Positions 1 through 6,935 of a stretch of DNA of 64,000 nt are shown one piece after another. The notes under the pieces were generated by a model. That model worked only from the letters and a program-made list of their open reading frames with translations, made no database searches and was not told where the DNA came from. Position 1 is the stretch's first letter; the number at the start of each line of letters is the position of its first letter. The translations under genes were made by a program, and so were the position numbers. The DNA comes from Sphingosinicella sp. LHD-64 (lineage in GTDB: Bacteria; Pseudomonadota; Alphaproteobacteria; Sphingomonadales; Sphingomonadaceae): the NCBI RefSeq assembly GCF_031157375.1, contig NZ_JAVIFV010000004.1, positions 310,001 to 374,000 on the forward strand, read 5' to 3'.

Positions 1-301
1 AACGGCTTCTCGCTGACGTGCGTGGATTGGACACTTTTGCCGCACATGTCGTCGGCGCGGGTCCGGCCGGGTACCGCCTGGGGCGGGCGCGGGAAACCGG
101 AATCCGTGCCCGGATTGCCGGCGAAGATCGACCTCGAGCGCCTGCCGTTCATCTCCAATCTCCTCGCCAGGCCAAAATCGCCGGCTTGCTGCAAAAGGAC
201 AGGAGCTTGCCGGCAAGCGTCCTTTGGAGGCGGCCGAACGGGATGATCGAGCGGCCGCCAAGGACGCCGTCAGCCTGAATCAGAGAGATGATGGATTATG
301 G
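1..301. other. left-edge stretch with no confident gene
   Basis: One plus-strand frame is open from the window edge to a stop at 244-246 and could be the 3' end of a gene that starts outside the window. Its translation matches no family I recognise, and an opposite-strand frame is also open, so no product is called. The rest up to the tRNA-Gly gene shows nothing clear. Confidence 0.3.
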
Positions 302-372
302 AGCGGGTGAAGGGAATCGAACCCTCGTCGTAAGCTTGGGAAGCTTCTGCTCTGCCATTGAGCTACACCCGC
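302..372 (-). tRNA. tRNA-Gly (CCC anticodon)
   Basis: Read on the minus strand, the 7-bp acceptor arms GCGGGTG and CACCCGC enclose a D arm (GCTC/GAGC), an anticodon loop TTCCCAA giving anticodon CCC, and a T arm with GGTTCGATTCC. The discriminator base is T and CCA is not encoded. The anticodon stem closes with a G-A mismatch at 27-43. It decodes GGG glycine codons. It is probably an independent gene, lying close to the end of the lipoprotein gene read in the same direction. Confidence 0.93.
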
Positions 373-414
373 GCCGCGCCGGTATCTAGGAGAGCCCCGC
401 CCCCTTGTCGAGGG

Positions 415-684
415 TCAGCGCTCGGGCCGGCCGTAGCGCTGCAATTCGGCGCATTCCTCGCGATCGGGGTTGCGTTCGCAGCGGCGGGCGATGCGGCCGA
501 GCCGCTCCTCCTCCCGACGCAGCTCGCGGCCGCGCCGCTCGTCGGCCTCCGACTGGCTGGTCGTCACCGCATCCACTCCGGCGCCGACCGCGCGGACGGG
601 GAGGGTCACGACGTTCGCGGCCGTGCGGACGATGCAGCCGGAAAGGGCGAGCGGAAGGACCGCGAGGAATAACAACCTGCGCAT
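415..684 (-). CDS. small predicted lipoprotein, 89 aa
   Basis: No named family is recognised. The start at 684 is chosen because it opens directly on a lipoprotein signal peptide: MRR, then a hydrophobic stretch ending in the lipobox LSGC at residues 14-17, so Cys17 would be lipidated. The mature part has a short segment (about residues 18-40) followed by a highly charged, Arg/Glu-rich helical tail (about 45-85) containing two further cysteines. An in-frame ATG at 744 would place 20 residues before the signal and is unlikely. The gene follows rpsI on the same strand but is separated from it by a strong hairpin. Envelope location is inferred from the lipobox; function is unknown. Confidence 0.65.
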   Translation of the reverse strand: MRRLLFLAVLPLALSGCIVRTAANVVTLPVRAVGAGVDAVTTSQSEADERRGRELRREEERLGRIARRCERNPDREECAELQRYGRPER

Positions 685-715
685 GATCGTCAGCCTAGCT
701 CCAATCTCGATCGAG

Positions 716-754
716 CAAAAGGAAAGGGCGGCCCGATTTCGCACCGGACCGCCC
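716..754 (-). terminator. rho-independent terminator of rplM-rpsI
   Basis: GGGCGG at 726-731 pairs with CCGCCC at 749-754. On the minus strand the hairpin is followed by TTTCCTTTT, and on the plus strand by six Ts (755-760), so it could act in both directions. It lies about 145 bp beyond the rpsI stop and just upstream of the lipoprotein gene. Confidence 0.7.
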
Positions 755-899
755 TTTTTTCCTCCCAGGGGCCGTCACGGGAGTAAATCCCGTGACGTCG
801 GTCCTGTCCGCTGCGCGGCCGGCCGGCCGGGCGGCGCCAGCTCTTCGCGCTGCTCCGGCGTCGCGTCGCGCCGGCGTCGCTGCGCTCGGCTGGCTTCGC

Positions 900-1535
900 C
901 TAGCGCTTCGAGAACTGGAAGCTGCGGCGGGCCTTGGCGCGGCCGTATTTCTTGCGCTCGACCACGCGGCTGTCTCGGGTGAGGAAGCCGGCCTGCTTGA
1001 TCGTGGTGCGCAGCGCCGGCTCGTAGCGGGTCAGCGCCTGCGAAATGCCGTGCTTCACCGCGCCGGCCTGGCCGGAAAGGCCGCCGCCGACGACCGTGGC
1101 GACGACGTCATACTGGCCCTCGCGCTCGGCGACGCCGAAGGGCTGGTTGATGACGAGACGCAGCGTCGGGCGGGCGAAATAGACCTCCTGATCGCGGCCG
1201 TTGACGGTGATCTTGCCCGTGCCCGGCTTCAGCCAGACGCGGGCGACCGCGTCCTTGCGGCGACCGGTGGCATAGGCGCGGCCCTGCTTGTCGAGCTGCT
1301 GCTCGCGCAGGACGGCCTGGATCTGCGGGCCCTGGGTGTCGACACCGTCCTTATTGACCTCCTCCTCATCCCGACGGCGACGGCCTTCACGCGCCGGCGC
1401 TTCGGCTGCGGGGGCAGCTTCAGCCGCTGGAGCAGCCTCGGCTTCGGCTTCGGGCGCTGCGGCCTCAACGGGCTTTTCGGCTTCGGTCTCGGTCAGCTTG
1501 GCGAGATCGGAGAGGGACTGGCGATTGTCGGACAT
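900..1535 (-). CDS. rpsI: 30S ribosomal protein S9
   Basis: Small-subunit ribosomal protein whose C-terminal tail reaches the P-site tRNA. The conserved S9 body runs from about residue 83 ([17 protein letters not shown]) to the end, with the typical basic C-terminal stretch ([17 protein letters not shown]). The protein is 211 residues against about 130 for most bacterial S9 proteins. The extra 80 residues at the N terminus are rich in Ala, Glu and Pro and then Arg, and look disordered. The ATG directly abuts the rplM stop (TAAATG), which indicates translational coupling. Transcription comes from upstream of rplM and should end at the hairpin near 726-754. Confidence 0.97.
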   Translation of the reverse strand: MSDNRQSLSDLAKLTETEAEKPVEAAAPEAEAEAAPAAEAAPAAEAPAREGRRRRDEEEVNKDGVDTQGPQIQAVLREQQLDKQGRAYATGRRKDAVARVWLKPGTGKITVNGRDQEVYFARPTLRLVINQPFGVAEREGQYDVVATVVGGGLSGQAGAVKHGISQALTRYEPALRTTIKQAGFLTRDSRVVERKKYGRAKARRSFQFSKR

Positions 1536-2015
1536 TTAGGCGCCCACCTTGTTCTTGCGGTTCATGGCCGCGACATCGAGGACTTCGGGGTTCTGGCCGC
1601 CGTGCGGATGCTCGGCGCTGGCATAGAGGTGCAGCGCGCGCATCTGGTCACGGCCCAGGGGCCCACGCGGGATCATGCGCTCCACCGCCTTCTCGAGCAC
1701 GCGTTCGGGGAAGCGGCCTTCCAGCACCTTGCCCGCGGTGATCTCCTTGATCCCGCCGGCATAGCCGGTGTGCTTGTAGTAGACCTTGTCGGCCAGCTTC
1801 TTGCCGGTGAACTTCACCTTGCCGGCATTGATGATGATCACATGATCACCGCAATCGACATGGGGGGTGAAGCTCGGCTTGTGCTTGCCGCGCAGGATGT
1901 TGGCGACGATCGTGGCGAGCCGCCCGACCACCAGCCCGTCGGCATCGATCAGATGCCACTTCTTCTCCACCTCGCGCGGCTTGGCCGACTTGGTGGTCTT
2001 CATCAGCGCCTTCAT
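1536..2015 (-). CDS. rplM: 50S ribosomal protein L13
   Basis: Large-subunit ribosomal protein, 159 residues. Clear L13 features are the [18 protein letters not shown] segment near the N terminus, the [17 protein letters not shown] motif at about residues 43-59, and [19 protein letters not shown] followed by the [11 protein letters not shown] motif. The start at 2015 has a GAGG ribosome-binding site about 9 nt upstream. The gene is first in a two-gene rplM-rpsI operon, the usual order across bacteria. The 5' leader carries a 9-bp hairpin (2047-2071) that could take part in feedback control. Confidence 0.98.
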   Translation of the reverse strand: MKALMKTTKSAKPREVEKKWHLIDADGLVVGRLATIVANILRGKHKPSFTPHVDCGDHVIIINAGKVKFTGKKLADKVYYKHTGYAGGIKEITAGKVLEGRFPERVLEKAVERMIPRGPLGRDQMRALHLYASAEHPHGGQNPEVLDVAAMNRKNKVGA

Positions 2016-2046
2016 GGGCCCGGACCTCGTCTGTGAAAAATGAACA

Positions 2047-2071
2047 GCGCCGCTCGTTCACGGAGCGGCGC
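2047..2071 (-). promoter_or_regulatory. hairpin in the rplM leader
   Basis: GCGCCGCTC (2047-2055) and GAGCGGCGC (2063-2071) form a perfect 9-bp stem with a 7-nt loop, about 32 nt upstream of the rplM start on the minus strand. In the transcript it is followed by a T-rich stretch (TTCATTTTTC). This would suit an attenuator or a ribosomal-protein leader, but no binding site is proven. Confidence 0.5.
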
Positions 2072-2292
2072 GGACGGCGGGCAGATGGCGGAGGACGGCA
2101 CGAAAGTCAAGGAAAAGCAGGGCAGTCACGAGAGGTAAAATGATACCATGGCAGGGAATGAACCGAAACGGCCGTATGACCGAGGATTGCAGGCCGTCGC
2201 GCCTCGTGGGTCATAGCAGGTTTGACGGATCGGTTCCCGCCGCCTAGTCGCCGCTGTCAGGGGACCGCTCACGACTTGCCAGATGAGGGGTA

Positions 2293-3390
2293 ATGATGCT
2301 GACCGTTGCCACGCAGAGCTTTGCGTTCGAACCCAGCGCGAATCCGGTCGCCGAGGCCGAGCGCGCGAAGATGCTGATCGATCCCGGCTTCGGCCGGGTG
2401 TTCACCGATCACATGGCGATCGTACGCTACAGCGAGGGCAAGGGCTGGCACGATGCGCGGATCACCGCGCGGCAGCCGCTGGCGATGGACCCCGCCGCCT
2501 CGGTCCTCCACTACGCCCAGGAAATCTTCGAGGGGATGAAGGCCTATCGCCGGCCGAACGGCGGCGCGGCCCTGTTCCGGCCGGAGGCGAACGCCCGTCG
2601 CTTCCAGGCGTCCGCGCGGCGGATGGCGATGGTCGAGCTGCCCGAGGAGATCTTCCTCGACTCGATCCGCGCGCTGGTCCGCACCGACAAGGCCTGGATT
2701 CCGGACAGCGAGGACGGCGCGCTCTATCTGCGCCCGTTCATGTTCGCGAGCGAGGTGTTCCTCGGGGTCAAGCCGGCGGCCGAATATCTCTACATCGTCA
2801 TGGCCTCGTCGGTCGGCGCCTATTTCAAGGGCGCGCCGAGCGTGTCGCTGTGGGTGACCCGCGAATATACCCGCGCGGCGCCGGGCGGGACCGGCGCGGC
2901 CAAGTGCGGCGGCAATTATGCCACCAGCCTGATCGCGCAGGCCGAGGCGATCCGCCACGGCTGCGACCAGGTCGTCTTCCTCGACGCGGTCGAGCGCCGC
3001 TGGGTCGAGGAGCTGGGCGGCATGAACATCTTCTTCGTGTTCGACGACGGCTCGATGGTGACGCCGCCGCTCACCGGCACGATCCTGCCCGGCATCACCC
3101 GCGATTCGATCCTTCGGCTCGCCGCCGACCAGGGGATCACCGTGCGCGAGGCGCCCTATTCGATCGAGCAATGGCAGGCTGACGCGACCAGCGGCCGGCT
3201 GACCGAGGCCTTCGCCTGCGGCACCGCGGCGGTGGTGACCCCGATCGGCAGCGTAAGGGGCGCCGAGGGCGGCTTCACCATCGGCGGCCAGTCGATCGGG
3301 CCGTTGACGCAGCGCATCCGCGAAAGCCTGGTCGCGATCCAGCGCGGCACCGCGCCCGATCCCTATGGCTGGGTCGAGGAGATCGCCTGA
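2293..3390 (+). CDS. ilvE: branched-chain amino acid aminotransferase
   Basis: PLP-dependent class IV aminotransferase of 365 residues, catalysing the last step of leucine, isoleucine and valine synthesis with glutamate as amino donor. The family signature is clear: LHYAQEIFEGMKAYRR near residue 75, YLRPFMFASE in the middle, and KCGGNYATSL near residue 200, where the Lys forms the Schiff base. The C-terminal half has the ELGGMNIFFVF and GITRDSIL motifs. Length fits the type II (BCAT) group. The ATG at 2293 has GAGGGG 3 nt upstream and a second ATG follows at once (2296), which gives better spacing, so either may be used. It stands alone between the divergent rplM operon and tRNA-Gln. Confidence 0.95.
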   Translation: MMLTVATQSFAFEPSANPVAEAERAKMLIDPGFGRVFTDHMAIVRYSEGKGWHDARITARQPLAMDPAASVLHYAQEIFEGMKAYRRPNGGAALFRPEANARRFQASARRMAMVELPEEIFLDSIRALVRTDKAWIPDSEDGALYLRPFMFASEVFLGVKPAAEYLYIVMASSVGAYFKGAPSVSLWVTREYTRAAPGGTGAAKCGGNYATSLIAQAEAIRHGCDQVVFLDAVERRWVEELGGMNIFFVFDDGSMVTPPLTGTILPGITRDSILRLAADQGITVREAPYSIEQWQADATSGRLTEAFACGTAAVVTPIGSVRGAEGGFTIGGQSIGPLTQRIRESLVAIQRGTAPDPYGWVEEIA

Positions 3391-3425
3391 CCGGACGGAA
3401 GGCAACCCCCTTCCCACCCGCGTCC

Positions 3426-3445
3426 GGGCGGCTATAAGGCCGCCC
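3426..3445 (+). terminator. possible terminator hairpin after ilvE
   Basis: GGGCGGC (3426-3432) and GCCGCCC (3439-3445) form a 7-bp GC stem with a 6-nt loop, about 35 bp beyond the ilvE stop and just before tRNA-Gln. The T tract is only two bases long, so termination would be weak or Rho-assisted. Confidence 0.4.
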
Positions 3446-3453
3446 TTCGGCGC

Positions 3454-3528
3454 TGGGGCGTCGCCAAGTGGTAAGGCACCGGTTTTTGGTACCGGCATTC
3501 GCAGGTTCGAATCCTGCCGCCCCAGCCA
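3454..3528 (+). tRNA. tRNA-Gln (TTG anticodon)
   Basis: The acceptor arm TGGGGCG pairs with CGCCCCA, the discriminator is G and CCA is encoded (3526-3528). The anticodon arm CCGGT/ACCGG holds the loop TTTTGGT with anticodon TTG at 3486-3488, and the T arm reads GCAGG TTCGAAT CCTGC. It decodes CAA. The gene is intact, but its sequence from the anticodon to 3 nt beyond CCA is repeated perfectly at 34304-34349, marking it as an integration site. Confidence 0.96.
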
Positions 3529-3531
3529 AGT
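3486..3531 (+). repeat. att-like direct repeat, left copy (inside tRNA-Gln)
   Basis: 46-bp perfect direct repeat of 34304-34349. It begins at the first anticodon base and ends with AGT after the CCA end. Allowing one mismatch (3485 versus 34303) it extends to 51 bp (3481-3531). Tyrosine integrases typically use such a tRNA 3' segment as the att core. Confidence 0.9.
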
Positions 3532-3604
3532 CTACGGCCTATTCCAGCAAACGCACCCTTACGCCACTCGACCCTACCGTGGCTGGATTGGTAGTTCGCC
3601 CGGC

Positions 3605-3877
3605 ATGGGCAGGACCAATCGCAAAGCCGCTTTGGAGAGCAAGATCACGCATCTCCTCGGCGAATACGAGCTTAGGAAAGAGGAGCTTGAGAAGGCCGAA
3701 GGGTTGATCGCTCAGCTACCGACGCTGCGTGAGCGGTTGTGGGAGATCGAGACGCTGATCTCCGCGTGCGAGGTGGTCATTAAGAGCGGTCACCCGAACT
3801 GGACGCCAAAACACCTCAAGCCGCTCAAACCATTCGTCCACAAGATTCCCGTCAGGCTCGGAAGCGTACGACTTTGA
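3605..3877 (+). CDS. small coiled-coil protein next to the att site, 90 aa
   Basis: Not recognised as a named family. The frame begins MGRTNRKAALE and continues as a charged, heptad-like helix (about residues 7-58) rich in Glu, Lys and Leu, then ends with a basic, Pro-rich tail (WTPKHLKPLKPFVHK and on to the end). No membrane segment or signal peptide is seen. The same frame is open upstream through the tRNA, so the ATG at 3605 is the first sensible start, although it has no good ribosome-binding site. It lies only 74 bp inside the left att repeat. DNA binding or an element-associated role is only a guess from the basic tail and location. Confidence 0.5.
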   Translation: MGRTNRKAALESKITHLLGEYELRKEELEKAEGLIAQLPTLRERLWEIETLISACEVVIKSGHPNWTPKHLKPLKPFVHKIPVRLGSVRL

Positions 3878-4105
3878 AACCCCTCGCAGCGACTGTCCGA
3901 TTTTACTTGGCTATCCGCCAAGACCCTTGTCGCAACTTTTCCCGCCTAAAATTCTGATCGCTGAATTGCTACAACCTGCCGACTCCGCGCATCGTCCACA
4001 GGCAGTCTCGACATGGCTCGCCGCGTTTGCGCCGGAATGGCGGGGAGGGCGCTGGATTTCGCGCGCGTCAGGCAGCGATAGCTGCGCCGCCGGCGGCCGC
4101 GCGCC

Positions 4106-4378
4106 ATGATCGGCCCGCTTGCCAATGGGTCCATCATGCGGGGCGACGAGAACACCTACTCACGCATCTATCGCGGCTTGCGCGGCGCCCTGGCGAGAGC
4201 GGAACTCGCGCCTGCGGCGCAGATCCGGGTCGATGAAACCGCACGCGTCTATCGCGTGAGCCCGACGCCGGTGCGCGAGGCCCTCGCCCGTCTCGTCGGC
4301 GAGCGGCTGGTCGCGAGCAGCAGGAGGCATGGCTTCTTGCCACTCCGCACGTGCGTCATGTGCAGGAGGAAAGCCTGA
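4106..4378 (+). pseudogene. truncated GntR-family regulator remnant
   Basis: The first 80 or so codons encode a GntR-type winged helix: a YSRIYRGLRGALARAELAP-like helix and then VYRVSPTPVREALARLVGERLV, the recognition-helix region with the family's SPTPVREAL motif. After the HGFLPLR turn the frame runs into 8 unrelated residues and a stop, so the ligand-binding domain is missing. The following 160 bp contain no continuation of convincing length. This fits decay by frameshift or deletion. A short functional DNA-binding protein cannot be excluded but is unlikely. It is one of two gene fragments in the left part of the island. Confidence 0.6.
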
Positions 4379-4545
4379 TCTGCGACGAGATCGACGCGGA
4401 CGGGGACGCCCGATGCACTGAGGAGGCGCGGCTCCACACCCGGCAAGGCAGATAGTATCAGACTTCCGGTGCGGTCTGATGCGTCACCGGACCGGCCACC
4501 CCTTCAGCGAAGGTCTTCCACCGCTCAGACGAGCGGCACGTCATC

Positions 4546-5241
4546 CTAAGGTCGCGGCGCGGCCATTACGACCTGGGCGGAGCCGGGCTCGACGAAGAGG
4601 ATGCTTCCGTCGGGCAATCCAAGAATGCGGTCGATGGCCAGGCCCTGGAACCGCAGCCGCTCTTCCAGCGCGTCCGCCGCCGCCTTTTCCTCCGGTGTGC
4701 CCGACGCCGCGATCGCGCGCGCCACAGCGTCATGCGTGCTGGCGCCGAGCTGCAGCACGATCTCTGCGGCCGCCTGCGCATCCGGCACGTTGAACACGCC
4801 CTCTTCCTTGCCCTGAGCGATGATGCGCACAAGCACTGGCGTCATCACTGCGACGACGGCCGCGTTGAGCCGATGGTAGAGAACGAGGTTCTCGGGCTTG
4901 AAGACGACGTCGAACATCGCGCGCAGCTGCGGCGCATCCTCGACCTTCATATGCCGTGCCTGGGCGAGGAACGCGTTCAATCGGAAGAGCGCGGCGAGGT
5001 CCGGTGTCTCCAGCGCGGCCTGGACGGACGCCACGGCCGCTTCTGCAAACCGGGCGGCCAGCGCTTCCAGCATCTCCTCCTTGGACGAGAAGTGGTGATA
5101 GAAGCCGCCCTTCGAAACGCCGGCTTTCCCGATAATGTCGTTGATCGTCGTGCGCTCGTAGCCGCGTTCGAGAAACAACGCCTGGGCGCAGTCGAGCAGC
5201 TCGCCCCTGCGAACCTCCGGATGCTTCACCATGCGCGGCAT
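4546..5241 (-). CDS. TetR-family transcriptional regulator
   Basis: Cytoplasmic repressor-type protein of 231 residues. The N-terminal helix-turn-helix is textbook: residues about 12-58 contain LLDCAQALFLERGYERTTI, NDIIGKAGVSKGGFYHHF and SSKEEMLEAL. The C-terminal ligand domain (about 65-200) is helical and not assigned to a subfamily. A sigma-70-like promoter lies directly upstream (5265-5293). The nearest divergent gene is the HIT protein 480 bp away, so its target is not obvious. TetR genes often sit beside efflux pumps, but none is present here. Confidence 0.9.
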   Translation of the reverse strand: MPRMVKHPEVRRGELLDCAQALFLERGYERTTINDIIGKAGVSKGGFYHHFSSKEEMLEALAARFAEAAVASVQAALETPDLAALFRLNAFLAQARHMKVEDAPQLRAMFDVVFKPENLVLYHRLNAAVVAVMTPVLVRIIAQGKEEGVFNVPDAQAAAEIVLQLGASTHDAVARAIAASGTPEEKAAADALEERLRFQGLAIDRILGLPDGSILFVEPGSAQVVMAAPRP

Positions 5242-5264
5242 TCGATCATTCGCTCCCGGTTCGA

Positions 5265-5293
5265 ATTACAAACCGACCGTCTATCCCGGACAA
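5265..5293 (-). promoter_or_regulatory. candidate sigma-70 promoter of the TetR gene
   Basis: On the minus strand TTGTCC (5288-5293) and TGTAAT (5265-5270) are separated by exactly 17 bp, about 24 bp before the start codon. No clear operator palindrome was found within it. Confidence 0.4.
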
Positions 5294-5724
5294 GAGAAAG
5301 TGCCTGAGCTGCTACCAGAGCTGAGCTCGGTGCAAGGTCGAGAGCGCCACGCCTTAAGCAGTTGCCACCTCCGGTGGCGCCTTGGCCGCGACCTGCCGAT
5401 CCTCGCCGGATGCGACCAGGCTGAACGACGGCGGTTTTAACGCGAGCCAGGCGACGCCGACGATCTTCGCCGGGGTCGGAACAAGCCCATGTCGTTCGGA
5501 CGAAGCGAGGAACACGCTGGTGCCAGGGATTACGGGAATAATTCGACGAGCCGGCACGTACGTCCCTGTATGCGCAATCCACCCCAGCAGGGCGCGGGAG
5601 GCGACGGCGTTCGCTCCGATTGGAGTGGCCGGGCGGGCGTGCGTGTCTTGCCGCGCCGGCGGCGCAGTTTGCCCGCGCCTCGCGCGCCCTCTGGCAGCGT
5701 GATGGTCCGCTTGAGGCAGAATAG
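5294..5724. other. intergenic stretch, no supported gene
   Basis: This 430-bp stretch separates the TetR gene from the HIT gene. Several short frames are open on both strands, as expected in GC-rich DNA, but none has family features, a start with a ribosome-binding site, or a signal peptide. It must contain the promoter of the HIT-nucleotidyltransferase pair, which I could not place. Confidence 0.5.
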
Positions 5725-6153
5725 ATGAACAGCACCATTGAACGTTTCGGCTATCCCGGCGCGCTCATCGCCGGTTATCCGCACTGGGTCGTGCTGCTGC
5801 GACCCGAGCAGCCCACCCTCGGCAGTCTTGTGATCGCGGCGACCAGCGATGAGCGCGCCTTCTCGGCGCTTCCCGCGGCGGCCTTTGCCGAGCTCGGCCG
5901 CGTTGTCAGCGATGTCGAGTCAGCGCTCGCGCGGACGATCGCCTATGAGAAGATCAACTATCTCATGCTGATGATGGTGGATCCCCATGTCCACTTCCAC
6001 GTTATCCCGCGCTATGCCGGAGTGCGGCAGCTGAACGGCCTCGCGATTGCCGATCATGGCTGGCCCAAGGCGCCCCAGCTTGCGCCGGCCATCGCGCTCG
6101 ACGAGGGTACGCGGGCCGACCTTGTGCAGCGGCTCAAGGACGCCTGGGCATGA
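5725..6153 (+). CDS. HIT-family protein (histidine triad)
   Basis: Small cytoplasmic nucleotide-binding protein of 142 residues. The histidine triad is seen as DPHVHFHVIPR, with His88, His90 and His92; in the family the last His is the nucleophile acting on nucleotide phosphates or nucleotidyl intermediates. The N terminus (GYPHWVVLLRP) is less like classical Hint proteins, so the substrate is open. Its stop overlaps the start of the next gene (ATGA at 6150-6153), which suggests coupled translation with a nucleotidyltransferase. A linked nucleotide-sugar function is inferred from this pairing only. Confidence 0.85.
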   Translation: MNSTIERFGYPGALIAGYPHWVVLLRPEQPTLGSLVIAATSDERAFSALPAAAFAELGRVVSDVESALARTIAYEKINYLMLMMVDPHVHFHVIPRYAGVRQLNGLAIADHGWPKAPQLAPAIALDEGTRADLVQRLKDAWA

Positions 6154-6923
6154 GTGTCGATGCATCCGGGGGGATGATCAGCAAGGCGCTCGTGCTCAGC
6201 GCAGGCAATGGTTCGCGGCTGCTGCCGCTGACTGCGGAGCGTCCGAAATGCCTGCTTGAGCTTGGCGGCAAATCGCTTCTCGAGCGCCAGCTCGACGCGC
6301 TCGAAGGCGCCGGGATCGGCGAGATCGTGGTGGTCACCGGCTTTCGCGACGACCTGGTCGAGGCCACCATCGCGGCACGGCCGCACTCGCGCAGCCGGGT
6401 GCGCACACTCTACAATCCCTTCTACCATGTCGCAGACAATCTCGGCTCGGTGTGGATCGCACGCCGCGAGTTTGACGCGGACATTTTGCTGCTCAATGGC
6501 GACACGCTGGTGACCGCCGAACTTGTCGCCCACGTCCTCGCAGGTGCGAGCGGGGCGATCAATGTCGCCATCGATCGCAAGGCGCATTATGATGCCGACG
6601 ACATGAAGGTGCTCGACGCGAGCGGTCGGCTGCTGCGCATCGGCAAGACCCTGCCGCAACAGCAGACCACTGGCGAGTCGATCGGACTGCTTGCATTCCA
6701 AAGGACAGGACGCAGCCAGTTCGTCGACATGGTCGAGCGGGCGATCCGTGCGCCCGATGGCATGGCGAGTTGGTACCTGCGCGCGATCGACCGGCTCGCC
6801 GACGAGACTTCGGTGCGCACGGTGTCGATCGAGGGCTTTGAATGGGCGGAGATCGACTTTCAGGCGGACTATGAAGCGGCACAGCGGCTCTGCGCCCGCT
6901 GGGATGCGCGCGCCGCAGCATAA
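6150..6923 (+). CDS. sugar-phosphate or choline-phosphate nucleotidyltransferase
   Basis: NTP-transferase fold protein of 257 residues that would couple a nucleotide to a phosphorylated sugar or alcohol. The signature LSAGNGSRLLPLTAERPKCL lies at about residues 16-35, with the Gly-rich NTP loop and the catalytic Arg and Lys. LLLNGDTLV near residue 115 is the metal-binding Asp motif, and EWAEIDFQADYEAA near the C terminus is the second acidic motif. Single-domain proteins of this type resemble LicC- or phosphonate-linked enzymes. The exact substrate cannot be read from sequence. It overlaps the HIT gene by 4 bp and converges with the GMC oxidoreductase. Confidence 0.88.
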   Translation: MSVDASGGMISKALVLSAGNGSRLLPLTAERPKCLLELGGKSLLERQLDALEGAGIGEIVVVTGFRDDLVEATIAARPHSRSRVRTLYNPFYHVADNLGSVWIARREFDADILLLNGDTLVTAELVAHVLAGASGAINVAIDRKAHYDADDMKVLDASGRLLRIGKTLPQQQTTGESIGLLAFQRTGRSQFVDMVERAIRAPDGMASWYLRAIDRLADETSVRTVSIEGFEWAEIDFQADYEAAQRLCARWDARAAA

Positions 6924-6935
6924 GCGGGCTCGCAA

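Noticed and set aside
1-246. Open frame at the left edge as a gene fragment
   Set aside because: No recognisable domain and competing frames on the other strand; listed only as an unassigned stretch.
5354-5557. Minus-strand frame of 67 codons upstream of the HIT gene as the end of an efflux or transport gene
   Set aside because: It lacks enough hydrophobic segments and conserved residues to support any family.
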